A program made the position numbers and the translations under genes. The notes beneath the pieces were generated by a model that had not been told where the DNA came from, ran no database searches, and was given only the letters and a program-made list of their open reading frames with translations. From Pseudomonadota bacterium (GTDB lineage: Bacteria; Pseudomonadota; Alphaproteobacteria; Rhizobiales; Xanthobacteraceae), in contig JAEXYA010000072.1 of NCBI GenBank assembly GCA_023451825.1, forward strand, positions 12,244-76,243: a stretch of DNA of 64,000 nucleotides, in the 5' to 3' direction. Position 1 is the stretch's first letter. Each line of letters begins with the position of its first letter. Below, piece by piece: positions 53,542-61,779 of this stretch.

Positions 53542-53632
53542 TGTAGCCCGGATGGAGCGAAGCGCAATCCGGGGACCGGCGTTTCACGCGCTCCGCTGTC
53601 CCCGCATTACGCTCCGCTCCATGCGGGCTACA
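53542..53632. repeat. Palindromic intergenic repeat (TGTAGCCCG type)
   Basis: Outer arms TGTAGCCCG and CGGGCTACA enclose further inverted pieces (GGATGGAGCG / CGCTCC). The TAGCCCGGATGGAGCGAAGC motif is a widespread repeat in proteobacterial intergenic DNA. It lies between the dehydratase and phosphoglucomutase genes. Confidence 0.8.
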
Positions 53633-53641
53633 TGTTGAGAG

Positions 53642-55291
53642 TTATTTGCCGAACACTTTCCCGATCGCCGCCTGGGCGTCGTTCTGGATCCGCTTCAGAT
53701 GATCCTCGCTGCGAAAGCTCTCCGCATAGATCTTGTAGACATCCTCGGTACCCGACGGCCTTGCCGCAAACCAGCCGTCTGCCGTGCTCACCTTGATGCC
53801 GCCAAAGCTCTGGTCGTTGCCCGACGCCTTGCTTTCAGTCACGGTGACCGGATCGCCGGCCAGCTCCGTCATGCCGATCTGCTCTGGCGTCACCTTCTTC
53901 AGCACGTTTTTCTGATCCGGCGTTGCGACAGCATCGATACGCTCGTAATAGGGCGTGCCGAATTCAGCCGTCAGCTTTTCGAAACGCTGGCTGGGATTTT
54001 CCTTCGTCACCGCGGTGATCTCCGCGGCTAGCAGGCCGAGAATGAGACCGTCCTTGTCGGTGGTCCACACCGTGCCGTCCTTGCGCAGGAACGATGCGCC
54101 AGCACTTTCTTCGCCGCAGAAACCGAACGAGCCGTCAACCAAGCCGTTCACGAACCATTTGAAACCGACCGGCGTCTCGACGAGCTTGCGGCCGAGCCTT
54201 TTCACCACGCGATCGATGATCGCGCTGGAGACGATGGTCTTCCCCACCGCCGCATCCGCACGCCAGTTCGGCCGATGCGCGAACAGGTAGTCGATGGACG
54301 TCGCCAGATAATGGTTCGGATTCATCAGCCCGCCGGTGCGGGTGACGATGCCGTGGCGATCGGCGTCGGTGTCGTTGGCGAAGGCGACATCGAATTTATC
54401 GCGCATATGGATCAGCGGCGCCATCGCATAAGGCGACGAGCAGTCCATGCGGATCTTGCCGTCCCAATCCAGCGTCATGAAGCGGAAAGTCGGATCGATC
54501 GCAGTGTTCACGATGGTCGCATCGAGCTTGTAACGTTCGATCACCGGCTCCCAGTAATGCACGCCGGCGCCACCGAGCGGATCGATGCCGATCTTCACGC
54601 CGGAGGCACGAATCGCATCCATGTCGACGACATTGGCGAGGTCACTCACGTAAGGCGTGATGTAGTCGTAAGGCTTGACGAATTCGGATGCCCGGGCACG
54701 TGCCAGCGGAATGCGCTTGACGCCGGCCATATCGGCTTCGAGGAAACCGTTGGCGGCCTTCTCCATCAAGCCGGTGATATCGGTATCAGCCGGGCCACCA
54801 TTGGGCGGGTTGTATTTGAAGCCGCCATCTTCCGGTGGATTGTGCGATGGCGTGACGACGACGCCATCGGCGAGGCCGGAGGTGCGGCCTTTGTTGTAGG
54901 TGAGGATGGCGTGAGAGATCACCGGGGTCGGCGTATAGCCGCCGTCTTTATCGACCATCACATGCACGCCATTGGCGGCGAAGACTTCGAGCGCAGAGAC
55001 CATCGCGGGCTCGGCCAGCGCATGGGTGTCGATACCCAGAAACAGCGGGCCATCGATGCCGGCACTCTTGCGATAGTCGCAGATCGCCTGGCTGACGGCG
55101 AGAATGTGATTTTCGTTGAAAGAGTTATGCAGCGCCGAGCCACGATGGCCGGAGGTGCCGAATGCGACGCGCTGGGTGGCAACCGACGGATCGGGCCTGC
55201 CGGCAAAATAGGCCGAGACGAGCCGCGGCACGTTCACGAGCTGGGAGGGGTCGATCGGTTTACCGGCCAGCGGATGGACGTGAGCAGCCAT
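53642..55291 (-). CDS. pgm: Phosphoglucomutase, alpha-D-glucose-phosphate specific
   Basis: 549 residues, the family's usual length. Phosphoserine region TPSHNPPEDGGFKYNPPNGG with the catalytic Ser, metal loop DTDADRHGIV (Asp-x-Asp-x-Asp-Arg), sugar loop CGEESAGASF and phosphate loop RPSGTEDVYKIY. It interconverts glucose-1-phosphate and glucose-6-phosphate for glycogen, cellulose or exopolysaccharide synthesis. The ATG at 55291 follows AAGGAGAA. Confidence 0.95.
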   Translation of the reverse strand: MAAHVHPLAGKPIDPSQLVNVPRLVSAYFAGRPDPSVATQRVAFGTSGHRGSALHNSFNENHILAVSQAICDYRKSAGIDGPLFLGIDTHALAEPAMVSALEVFAANGVHVMVDKDGGYTPTPVISHAILTYNKGRTSGLADGVVVTPSHNPPEDGGFKYNPPNGGPADTDITGLMEKAANGFLEADMAGVKRIPLARARASEFVKPYDYITPYVSDLANVVDMDAIRASGVKIGIDPLGGAGVHYWEPVIERYKLDATIVNTAIDPTFRFMTLDWDGKIRMDCSSPYAMAPLIHMRDKFDVAFANDTDADRHGIVTRTGGLMNPNHYLATSIDYLFAHRPNWRADAAVGKTIVSSAIIDRVVKRLGRKLVETPVGFKWFVNGLVDGSFGFCGEESAGASFLRKDGTVWTTDKDGLILGLLAAEITAVTKENPSQRFEKLTAEFGTPYYERIDAVATPDQKNVLKKVTPEQIGMTELAGDPVTVTESKASGNDQSFGGIKVSTADGWFAARPSGTEDVYKIYAESFRSEDHLKRIQNDAQAAIGKVFGK

Positions 55292-55380
55292 GAATTCTCC
55301 TTCGCAAGTCCGGCGGCCGAAAGGAGGGCGCCGGGGACGGAGTCATGGCATGTTTTTGATGACAAATCAGCCTCTAGCAG

Positions 55381-55406
55381 GTCGTCCCGGCATTTCCCGG
55401 GACGAC
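55381..55406. terminator. 10-bp hairpin downstream of the FNR-type gene
   Basis: Arms GTCGTCCCGG and CCGGGACGAC with a 6-base loop, 4 bases beyond the stop of the minus-strand regulator and within the gap before pgm. No T-run. Possible terminator; the CGTCCCGG palindrome also resembles dispersed rhizobial repeats. Confidence 0.5.
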
Positions 55407-55409
55407 GGG

Positions 55410-56186
55410 TTACGCCGCCGCCAGCGCATCCAGCTTATCCATCGACAGCAAACGCACCCCATCCGGCACCACCACCAGCGCCTTGTCCTTGGCGAGCTTG
55501 GTCAAGGTACGGCTGACGGTCTCGATGGTCAGGCCCAGATAGTCGGCGATGTCCTGCCGGCTCATGGGCAACGGCACGGTCACCGACTTCTGGCCGATGC
55601 GGGCGTAGCGGGCCTGCAGATTGAGCAGGAAGGCCGCAACCTTCTCGTCGGCGTTGCGGCGGCCGAGCAGCAGCATCTGGTCCTGAGCCAGGCTCAATTC
55701 GTGGCCAGCGAATTCGTGCATCCGGCGCAGCAGATGCGGCTTGCCATCGACATAGGTGAGAAAGGCCGAACGGGAGAAGCGGCAGACCCGGGCCGGGCTT
55801 ACGGCCTCGGCGGCTACGCCGTAGCGGTCCATCATCGCGAGGCCGAGGAAATCACCGGGTAGCGCGAAGCCGACAATCTGGCGTCGGCCATCGGGCAGCG
55901 ACTTGTACAGACGCACAACGCCTTCGGTGACATTGAACACGGCCCCAGCCTGGGCGCCTTGATCGAAAATCATGGTCTTGGCCGGGTAATGCTTGACCTG
56001 GCTGAGACGATCGAGCTCGTCCAGTTCATCGGGTTCCAGGGCCGCGCAGACGCTGAACAGGCGCACTTTGCAGTCGTCACAGGCCCCGCGGGCGTGCTTG
56101 CAATCGCTGGTGCCGCAAGTGTCGGCGGGGAGTTCCGCGAAGGTCATGGCGTGGTCCGTGGTCATTTCTAAGCTCGCAAGGGCCAT
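55410..56186 (-). CDS. FNR-type (FnrN/AadR-like) oxygen-responsive regulator
   Basis: 258 residues. Near the N-terminus a Cys cluster (CKHARGACDDCKVRLFSVC) and one internal Cys in ARVCRFSR provide ligands for an oxygen-sensitive [4Fe-4S] cluster, unlike FixK proteins that lack it. cNMP-type beta roll at about 45-155; C-terminal helix-turn-helix SRQDIADYLGLTIETVSRTL with the Glu and Arg that read FNR boxes. An FNR box 33 bases upstream suggests autoregulation. Start is uncertain (ATGs at 56186, 56165 and 56147). Confidence 0.9.
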   Translation of the reverse strand: MALASLEMTTDHAMTFAELPADTCGTSDCKHARGACDDCKVRLFSVCAALEPDELDELDRLSQVKHYPAKTMIFDQGAQAGAVFNVTEGVVRLYKSLPDGRRQIVGFALPGDFLGLAMMDRYGVAAEAVSPARVCRFSRSAFLTYVDGKPHLLRRMHEFAGHELSLAQDQMLLLGRRNADEKVAAFLLNLQARYARIGQKSVTVPLPMSRQDIADYLGLTIETVSRTLTKLAKDKALVVVPDGVRLLSMDKLDALAAA

Positions 56187-56218
56187 ATCAGCCAGGCCCT
56201 GAAATTACTTCATCCCTT

Positions 56219-56232
56219 TTGACATTGATCAA
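56219..56232. promoter_or_regulatory. FNR/FixK box (one mismatch)
   Basis: TTGAC-ATTG-ATCAA differs from the consensus TTGAT-N4-ATCAA at one base. Lies 33 bp from the FNR-type gene and about 77 bp from the opposite gene. Confidence 0.7.
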
Positions 56233-56243
56233 TCTGTGACGCC

Positions 56244-56257
56244 TTGATGCAGATCAA
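56244..56257. promoter_or_regulatory. FNR/FixK box (perfect)
   Basis: TTGAT-GCAG-ATCAA is an exact consensus match, 51 bp before the ATG at 56309, so probably near -40 of that gene's promoter and activating it under low oxygen. Confidence 0.85.
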
Positions 56258-56308
56258 TGCCGGCCGCCCCCGCCCGCGTCAGTTTGGCGCCCCATGCGGG
56301 AAACACCC

Positions 56309-56698
56309 ATGAAACACGAGGAATATCAGGCAGGATCGATGACCCCGGCAGAGGCGCCTTTGGCCTATCCGCTGGTCTATCTCCACGATGCCAGCGTGAC
56401 GCTGGACGCATGGCTCGATTTCGTCCATCGCCGCACCAGCCAGGGCCGGGACAGCGGCCTGATCGTGATCCGCGACCGCGCCGCCATCGTGCACGCCCTG
56501 TTTGCTTACCGGGCCGATCTGGACATCAAAGGCGATCGCCAGCTGTGCATCGCCCCCTTGATCGTGGCGCAAATTCCGGGGTCGCAAATCGACCGAGCCG
56601 TGATTACGGCAACCGACCTGGTTGCCCGCGATCTCGGCTGCGCAACGATCATGGTCGAACAGCCGTTTCAGGTGCCGGCAACCCGGAGCGCCGCCTGA
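56309..56698 (+). CDS. Hypothetical protein under FNR-box control
   Basis: 129 residues without a signal peptide or membrane helix. Visible pattern: ASVTLDAWLDFVHRRTSQG, RAAIVHALFAYRADLDIKGD and DRAVITATDLVARDLGCATI, a mixed alpha/beta protein that I cannot place in a family. The start at 56309 is preferred to 56294 because GGGAAA lies 6 bases upstream. Its position opposite the oxygen regulator, behind a perfect FNR box, points to a role in microaerobic or anaerobic life. Confidence 0.65.
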   Translation: MKHEEYQAGSMTPAEAPLAYPLVYLHDASVTLDAWLDFVHRRTSQGRDSGLIVIRDRAAIVHALFAYRADLDIKGDRQLCIAPLIVAQIPGSQIDRAVITATDLVARDLGCATIMVEQPFQVPATRSAA

Positions 56699-56808
56699 CG
56701 CCTGCGGAACGGCTGGATCGCGGCTCCGGGATGGGATAGCGTGGTATACATAATCCACAACGGCACCGGTCGAGCCGGTGTCATAAAATCCCATGGGACG
56801 GAAACATC

Positions 56809-57867
56809 GTGGCGCGCAATATCCTTATTCTCGGAGCCTCCTACGGCTCCCTGCTGGCGACCAAGCTTCTGATGGCCGGTCACAACGTGACACTGGTCTG
56901 CCGCAAGAAAACCGCCGAGCTGATCAATCGCGACGGCACCGAAGTCCGTATCAAACTGCGCGATGAGAAGGAGCACCGCTCGATCTTTTCCCGCGACCTG
57001 TCCGGCAAACTGGATGCGACCTCCCCCGATCAGGTCGACCTGAAGCGCTACGATCTCGTCGGCCTTGCCATGCAGGAGCCGCAATACACCAACCACACCA
57101 TCCGTATGCTGATGGTGAAGATCGCCACGGCGAAACTGCCTTGCCTGTCGATCATGAATATGCCGCCGCTGCCCTATCTCAAGCGTATCCCGGCGCTGAA
57201 AGATATGGATCTCGAAGAAGCCTACACCAACGCCTCGGTGTGGGAGCGCTTCGAGCCCGGCTTGGTGACGTTGTGCTCGCCGGACCCGCAGGCGTTCCGC
57301 CCGCCGGAGGAAGCCGCGAATGTTCTGCATGTCGGCCTGCCCACCAATTTCAAGGCGTCGGCCTTTGCAGACGAGGCGCACAACACGATCCTGCGCGAGC
57401 TGGAAACCGATATCGATGCTGTGAAGCTCGACGGCCATGACGTGCCGGTGAAGCTGAAAGTATTCGACTCGCTGTTCGTGCCGCTGGCGAAATGGTCGAT
57501 GCTGCTGACGGGCAACTATCGCTGCATCACGCCCGAAGAGCCGCAATCGATCCGCGAGGCCGTGCATGGCGATCTCGACGTATCGCAATCGATCTACGAA
57601 CACGTCGATGCCATCGCCCGCAAACTGGGCGCCGATCCCGCGGATCAGGTGCCGTTCGCGAAATATGCCAAGGCGGCGGAGAGCCTGTTGAAGCCATCAT
57701 CGGCTGCGCGTGCGGTCGCCGCGGGTGCCCCCTTCATCGAGCGCGTCGATCTGCTGGTGAAGCTGATTTCGCACCAGCTCGGCATGACCAATCCGAATAT
57801 CGACCGGACTGTCGATGTGGTTGATCAGAAGCTCAATGAGCGGCTGGAATCGAGCACAGGGATCTAG
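56809..57867 (+). CDS. Ketopantoate-reductase-like NAD(P)-binding protein
   Basis: 352 residues with an N-terminal Rossmann motif (ILILGASYGSLLATKLLMAGHNVTLVCR) like that of PanE/ApbA, though Gly-x-Ser-Tyr-Gly replaces the usual Gly-x-Gly-x-x-Gly. The remainder lacks an obvious PanE C-terminal signature, so the substrate is unknown. It begins with GTG after GGACGGAAA. Separated by 110 bp from the FNR-regulated gene. Confidence 0.65.
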   Translation: MARNILILGASYGSLLATKLLMAGHNVTLVCRKKTAELINRDGTEVRIKLRDEKEHRSIFSRDLSGKLDATSPDQVDLKRYDLVGLAMQEPQYTNHTIRMLMVKIATAKLPCLSIMNMPPLPYLKRIPALKDMDLEEAYTNASVWERFEPGLVTLCSPDPQAFRPPEEAANVLHVGLPTNFKASAFADEAHNTILRELETDIDAVKLDGHDVPVKLKVFDSLFVPLAKWSMLLTGNYRCITPEEPQSIREAVHGDLDVSQSIYEHVDAIARKLGADPADQVPFAKYAKAAESLLKPSSAARAVAAGAPFIERVDLLVKLISHQLGMTNPNIDRTVDVVDQKLNERLESSTGI

Positions 57868-57895
57868 CATCGCAGAGCGACGCGGCCGTGCCTGG

Positions 57896-58678
57896 TCACG
57901 GCCGCAGCGCGAAACCGCCGATATGCAACTCGCCTGTCGAAGTTCGCTCGACGACGCCATCGAGGCCGTAGACGTCGCGCAGCATCGCCGATGTGATTGC
58001 ATCCGATGCCGCCCCGCTCGCATGGAGCGCACCGTCTTTCATGACCACGACGTTGTCGGCCCAGCGCGCCGCAGCCTGCAGATCGTGCAGCACCGCGATG
58101 ACGGTCGTACCCGACGCCGCGACTTCGCGTACGATCTGCATGACCTGCAACTGATGTCGCAAATCGAGCGCGCTGGTCGGCTCATCCAGCAGCAACAGCT
58201 TCGGCCGGCGCACCAGCGCCTGCGCGAGACTTGCGAGCTGACGCTGGCCGCCGGAGAGTTGATCGAAAGCGCTCAATGCGAGATCGACGATCCCGAGCCG
58301 CGCAAGCACGGCGAGCGAGGCATCGCGAAAGCCATCAGCACTCCACACAACGTCCGATGGCGGCGACGCACGGAGCGCACTGATGACAGCTTCGAGCACG
58401 CTGAGCGACATCCGTTGCGGCAGGAATTGCGGCATGAAGGCCATGACGCTTGATCGCTGCTGCGCCGAGGCTGTCACGAGATCCAGCGCGCCGAAGCAAA
58501 TCGTGCCGCTGGCCGGAACAAGCCCGGCCACAGCCCTGAGCAGCGTCGTCTTGCCGGCGCCATTCGGCCCGACCAAAGCGGTCACCTGCCCGCTAGCGAT
58601 GGACGGCAGCGTCACGTCGCGCAATACCTTGCGTGCGCCGTAGCCGGCGGAGAGATCGCTAATGGTCAGCATGGTCAT
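57896..58678 (-). CDS. Iron-siderophore/haem ABC ATPase (FecE/HmuV-like)
   Basis: 260 residues. Walker A GPNGAGKTT, signature LSGGQRQLASLAQAL, Walker B KLLLLDEPTSALD, switch His VLHDL. The YMPQ-like Q-loop (AFMPQFLPQ) and length fit the FecE group. The start overlaps the permease stop by 4 bases. Energises the BtuC-type permease next to it. Confidence 0.92.
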   Translation of the reverse strand: MTMLTISDLSAGYGARKVLRDVTLPSIASGQVTALVGPNGAGKTTLLRAVAGLVPASGTICFGALDLVTASAQQRSSVMAFMPQFLPQRMSLSVLEAVISALRASPPSDVVWSADGFRDASLAVLARLGIVDLALSAFDQLSGGQRQLASLAQALVRRPKLLLLDEPTSALDLRHQLQVMQIVREVAASGTTVIAVLHDLQAAARWADNVVVMKDGALHASGAASDAITSAMLRDVYGLDGVVERTSTGELHIGGFALRP

Positions 58679-59727
58679 ATCGCCCCTCGCCGGCTGAAGA
58701 TCAGCGAGAAGAACACGGGTAGCCCGATCAAGGCGGTCACGATGCCGATGGGAATGACCACACCGGGGATGATGGCTTTGCTAGCCACCGAAGCCAGCGA
58801 CATGATGATGGCGCCGGTCAAGGCGCTGGCCGGCAAGAAGAAGCGATGATCTTCGCCAATGAGAAGCCGCGCGATATGCGGGCCGGCGAGACCGACAAAG
58901 CCGATGGTGCCGACAAACGCCATGGCTGTGGCCGTGAGGATGCTGATGCGGAGCAACGACATGAAGCGCAGCTGCGCGATATTGATGCCGAGGCTCCGCG
59001 CGCGATCCTCGCCAAGCCGCAACGCCATCATCGGCCATGCCGCGCGCAGCGCGAAAGGTAGCGCGATGACTGCGACGAGCGCGAGCAACCGCACTTTTTC
59101 CCAGCTGGCGCGCGTCAGGCTGCCCATGATCCAGAAGACGAGTTGCTGAAGCGCCTGCTGGCTCGCGAGAAACTGCGTCAGCGCCACCAGCGCATTGAAG
59201 GTGAAGAACAGCGCGATGCCGCACAGGACGAGAATGTCCGTGCCGGAGCCGCGCATCCGGACCACCGACTGCAGCACGATGACGGCGATAAAGGAGAACA
59301 CGAAAGCATTGGCCGAGATGATCCAGTTCTGCGGCACGCCGGGAATGCCGATGCCGAGCACGATCGCCAACGCCGCGCCAAATGAAGCCGCTGACGAAAC
59401 ACCCAGCGTGAACGGGCTCGCCAAGGGATTGCCGAGAATGGTCTGCATCTCGGCGCCGGCCGTCGCCAATGCGAGACCGACCAGCACCGCCAGCAAGGCC
59501 TGCGGCAGTCGCACTTCCCAGAGGATCGCGCTCTGCGCGCTCGACAGGCTGCTGCCATCAAAAATGCCTCGCACGGCATCGAGCAGGCCGAGACTGGATG
59601 GACCGGTGCCGAGATCGAGCGCGAAAGCGAAAAGGCTGATCAGCGCCAATATAGCCAGGAATACCACACGGCGGCGGACGACCCGTTGATACGCTGCCGC
59701 GGCAGTCCTGATCGCATCATCCGTCAC
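58675..59727 (-). CDS. Iron-siderophore ABC permease (FecCD/BtuC-like)
   Basis: 350 residues from the GTG at 59727, which overlaps the binding-protein stop (GTGA); a TTG at 59742 is the alternative. About ten hydrophobic segments, with FecCD landmarks VRLPQALLAVLVGLALATAGAEMQ (in part), LASPFTLGVSSAASFGAALA and GFVGLAGPHIARLLIGEDHR. It forms the inner-membrane channel for an iron chelate. Confidence 0.92.
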   Translation of the reverse strand: MTDDAIRTAAAAYQRVVRRRVVFLAILALISLFAFALDLGTGPSSLGLLDAVRGIFDGSSLSSAQSAILWEVRLPQALLAVLVGLALATAGAEMQTILGNPLASPFTLGVSSAASFGAALAIVLGIGIPGVPQNWIISANAFVFSFIAVIVLQSVVRMRGSGTDILVLCGIALFFTFNALVALTQFLASQQALQQLVFWIMGSLTRASWEKVRLLALVAVIALPFALRAAWPMMALRLGEDRARSLGINIAQLRFMSLLRISILTATAMAFVGTIGFVGLAGPHIARLLIGEDHRFFLPASALTGAIIMSLASVASKAIIPGVVIPIGIVTALIGLPVFFSLIFSRRGAI

Positions 59728-60851
59728 TTCAAATCGACCCAATAAATGCCGCTCATCGGGACCGCAAGGAAGCGTGCATTGATCTCAGCCATGGTCGCGT
59801 TCGGATCAATATCCCGCATCGCTTCAGGATGCAGCCAGCGCGCCAATGCTTCGACGGCGAGCAGATTAAGCGGCGTCGATAGCATATTGTGGAACAGGCC
59901 GTGGACATTCTTCTCACGTACGGCCCGCAACTCGGAAAAGCCCGGACGCGCGACGACCGCCGCAAGACTATCCTGAACTGTTTTGGCGTCGAAGCCCGGG
60001 CCGATCAGCAACCCACCGGTTGCCTTCAGATGCGCGCCGCCGGTGCCAACATAAATCTCGGGATTTCTGGCAATGATATATTCCAGACCGAGCTGCGCTG
60101 ATGGCCCCTTGGAGACCTCGGCGGAAATACTGTCCCCACCGGCAAAGGCGATGAAGCGACCGATATTCGCTGCCCCGAGCGAATGACAACAATCGGACGG
60201 TACGGCATGCGTCTCGACGAGAATGCTTGGCCGCGTGGTCTTCAAGGCGGCGACGCGATCGGCGACGCGTTTCATATGCGCCTCATAGAAGGCGACATAA
60301 TCCTCGGCCTGCTTGTCGCGTCCGATGACACGACCGAGAATGCGCATGCTGGGAACGGTGTGATCGAATGGATTGATGAAAAAATCCGTGAACACCACTG
60401 GAATTCCCGCGGCTTCGAGCTGTCGCGCCACATCGCTGCTGCGGCCGCCCGGCGCAAAACTGGTGCCGAGCACGGCGACATCCGGCTTGATGGCGATGGC
60501 CTTCTCCACCGAGAACGATCCGTCATTGCCCATGCCGAGCACAGGAACATCGTCGATGGCCGGAAACTTGGCGCGATAGGCCGCATAGGTTTCGCTGTCG
60601 TTGCGGCGGAAATCGCCGAGCCATCCGGCGAGCAGACTGACGGGATCTGGATGCAGCAGGGACAGGCCGGGGAATTGGCGGCCTTCCGCCAGCAAGATGC
60701 GCTTCGCCGGCTGTGGCAGCGTGATGGTGCGTCCGGTGATATCGGTCACCGTCACCGGGTCTGCCTTGGCCGGAGCAATGGCCAGCCATCCGCTGACGAC
60801 GCCGGCAGCCAGCACAGCCAATACCGATCGGGCCCTTGCGAACATCATCAT
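59724..60851 (-). CDS. Iron-siderophore ABC substrate-binding protein
   Basis: 375 residues. Signal peptide (VLAVLAAGVVSGWLAIAPAKA), then the class III binding fold: VTVTDITGRTITLPQPAKRIL, PDVAVLGTSFAP and a C-terminal lobe with GPGFDAKTVQDSLAAV. Periplasmic capture of a ferric chelate. It overlaps the esterase stop by 4 bases (ATGA) and the permease start. Confidence 0.9.
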   Translation of the reverse strand: MMMFARARSVLAVLAAGVVSGWLAIAPAKADPVTVTDITGRTITLPQPAKRILLAEGRQFPGLSLLHPDPVSLLAGWLGDFRRNDSETYAAYRAKFPAIDDVPVLGMGNDGSFSVEKAIAIKPDVAVLGTSFAPGGRSSDVARQLEAAGIPVVFTDFFINPFDHTVPSMRILGRVIGRDKQAEDYVAFYEAHMKRVADRVAALKTTRPSILVETHAVPSDCCHSLGAANIGRFIAFAGGDSISAEVSKGPSAQLGLEYIIARNPEIYVGTGGAHLKATGGLLIGPGFDAKTVQDSLAAVVARPGFSELRAVREKNVHGLFHNMLSTPLNLLAVEALARWLHPEAMRDIDPNATMAEINARFLAVPMSGIYWVDLK

Positions 60852-61705
60852 GCGTCTGACATCAGCGAGAACCGCAAGGCCCGGCTGATGGCTGCCGGCA
60901 GCACCGATGCATGGTTCTCATCGTCGAATTCCTTGTATGTCACGCTCAGCGAAGCGGGATCCATGGTGGCGAGATCGGCCGCGAAACCTTTCGCATTCTC
61001 TACCATCTTGTTGCGCCGGATCCAGGAATCGTAGTCGGCAGACGATCCATCGCCGGACTGCGCCTCGGCCTGTTCGAGACTACCCACGCTGATCAGCAGA
61101 CGTCGCGCCGGCATCACCGGCTTTGCAGCCATGAAGCGTGCCTTGGCCTGCATCAGGTGATCGCCACCGAACCAGATCGAGGGACTCGCCGCACAATAGT
61201 TCCGGAACAGTGCGGGGCGCGTGAGCAGCGCATGGAGCACGAACAGGCCGCCGAAGGAGTGGCCGAAAAGCGCGCTCTGATCAGCATCGACATCGAACTC
61301 GCTCGCGATCATCGGCTGCAGTTCATCGACGAGAAAATCGAGAAATTCATCCGCGCCACCGGTCCGGCTCCAACCGCCGCGATCGGGACGCTGAGGGAGT
61401 GCATCTTCCGGCACAGATGGCGTGTAATCATAGGTGCGTCGTTCGGCATCGAGCCACAGCGTGGTGGGATAACCGATGCCGACGATAATCGCCGGTCGCA
61501 CGCCGGTTCGTTCCGGTCGCCGCGATTGCAGGGCGGCCGCCGCCGCGGCGATGGGAAACGTGCCGTTGCCGTCCAGGAGATAGACGACAGGCATCTTGCT
61601 TTGCAGTTGGCCGGTGGCCGGCTGCCAGACGAAGATGCGGTAGTCGCGCCCGGTTCTCGACGTCACATCGCGGGCACTGGCGCCAGGCAGCATCATATTC
61701 GGCAT
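60848..61705 (-). CDS. Siderophore-esterase-like alpha/beta hydrolase (IroE/BesA type)
   Basis: 285 residues. Esterase-D-like fold with an N-terminal strand RDYRIFVWQP, MPVVYLLDGNGTFP, the nucleophile elbow GHSFGGLFVLHALL and a late His in DDENHASVLPAAI. The family includes IroE and related hydrolases that linearise or cleave ferric catecholate siderophores so that iron can be released. Position between receptor and ABC genes supports that. The start at 61705 is taken because the domain begins there; no good ribosome-binding site is visible. Confidence 0.82.
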   Translation of the reverse strand: MPNMMLPGASARDVTSRTGRDYRIFVWQPATGQLQSKMPVVYLLDGNGTFPIAAAAAALQSRRPERTGVRPAIIVGIGYPTTLWLDAERRTYDYTPSVPEDALPQRPDRGGWSRTGGADEFLDFLVDELQPMIASEFDVDADQSALFGHSFGGLFVLHALLTRPALFRNYCAASPSIWFGGDHLMQAKARFMAAKPVMPARRLLISVGSLEQAEAQSGDGSSADYDSWIRRNKMVENAKGFAADLATMDPASLSVTYKEFDDENHASVLPAAISRALRFSLMSDA

Positions 61706-61739
61706 AGATAAATCGCTTTGCTGGCTATTTGGCTCGCAT

Positions 61740-61772
61740 GATCCGGCATCGGCAGATCGCCGATGCCGGATC
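61740..61772. terminator. 14-bp perfect hairpin between receptor and esterase genes
   Basis: GATCCGGCATCGGC and its exact complement enclose a 5-base loop, 7 bases after the receptor stop on the minus strand. There is no T-run, and downstream genes of the same operon follow, so it more likely stabilises receptor mRNA or attenuates than fully terminates. Confidence 0.65.
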
Positions 61773-61779
61773 AAGTCAT

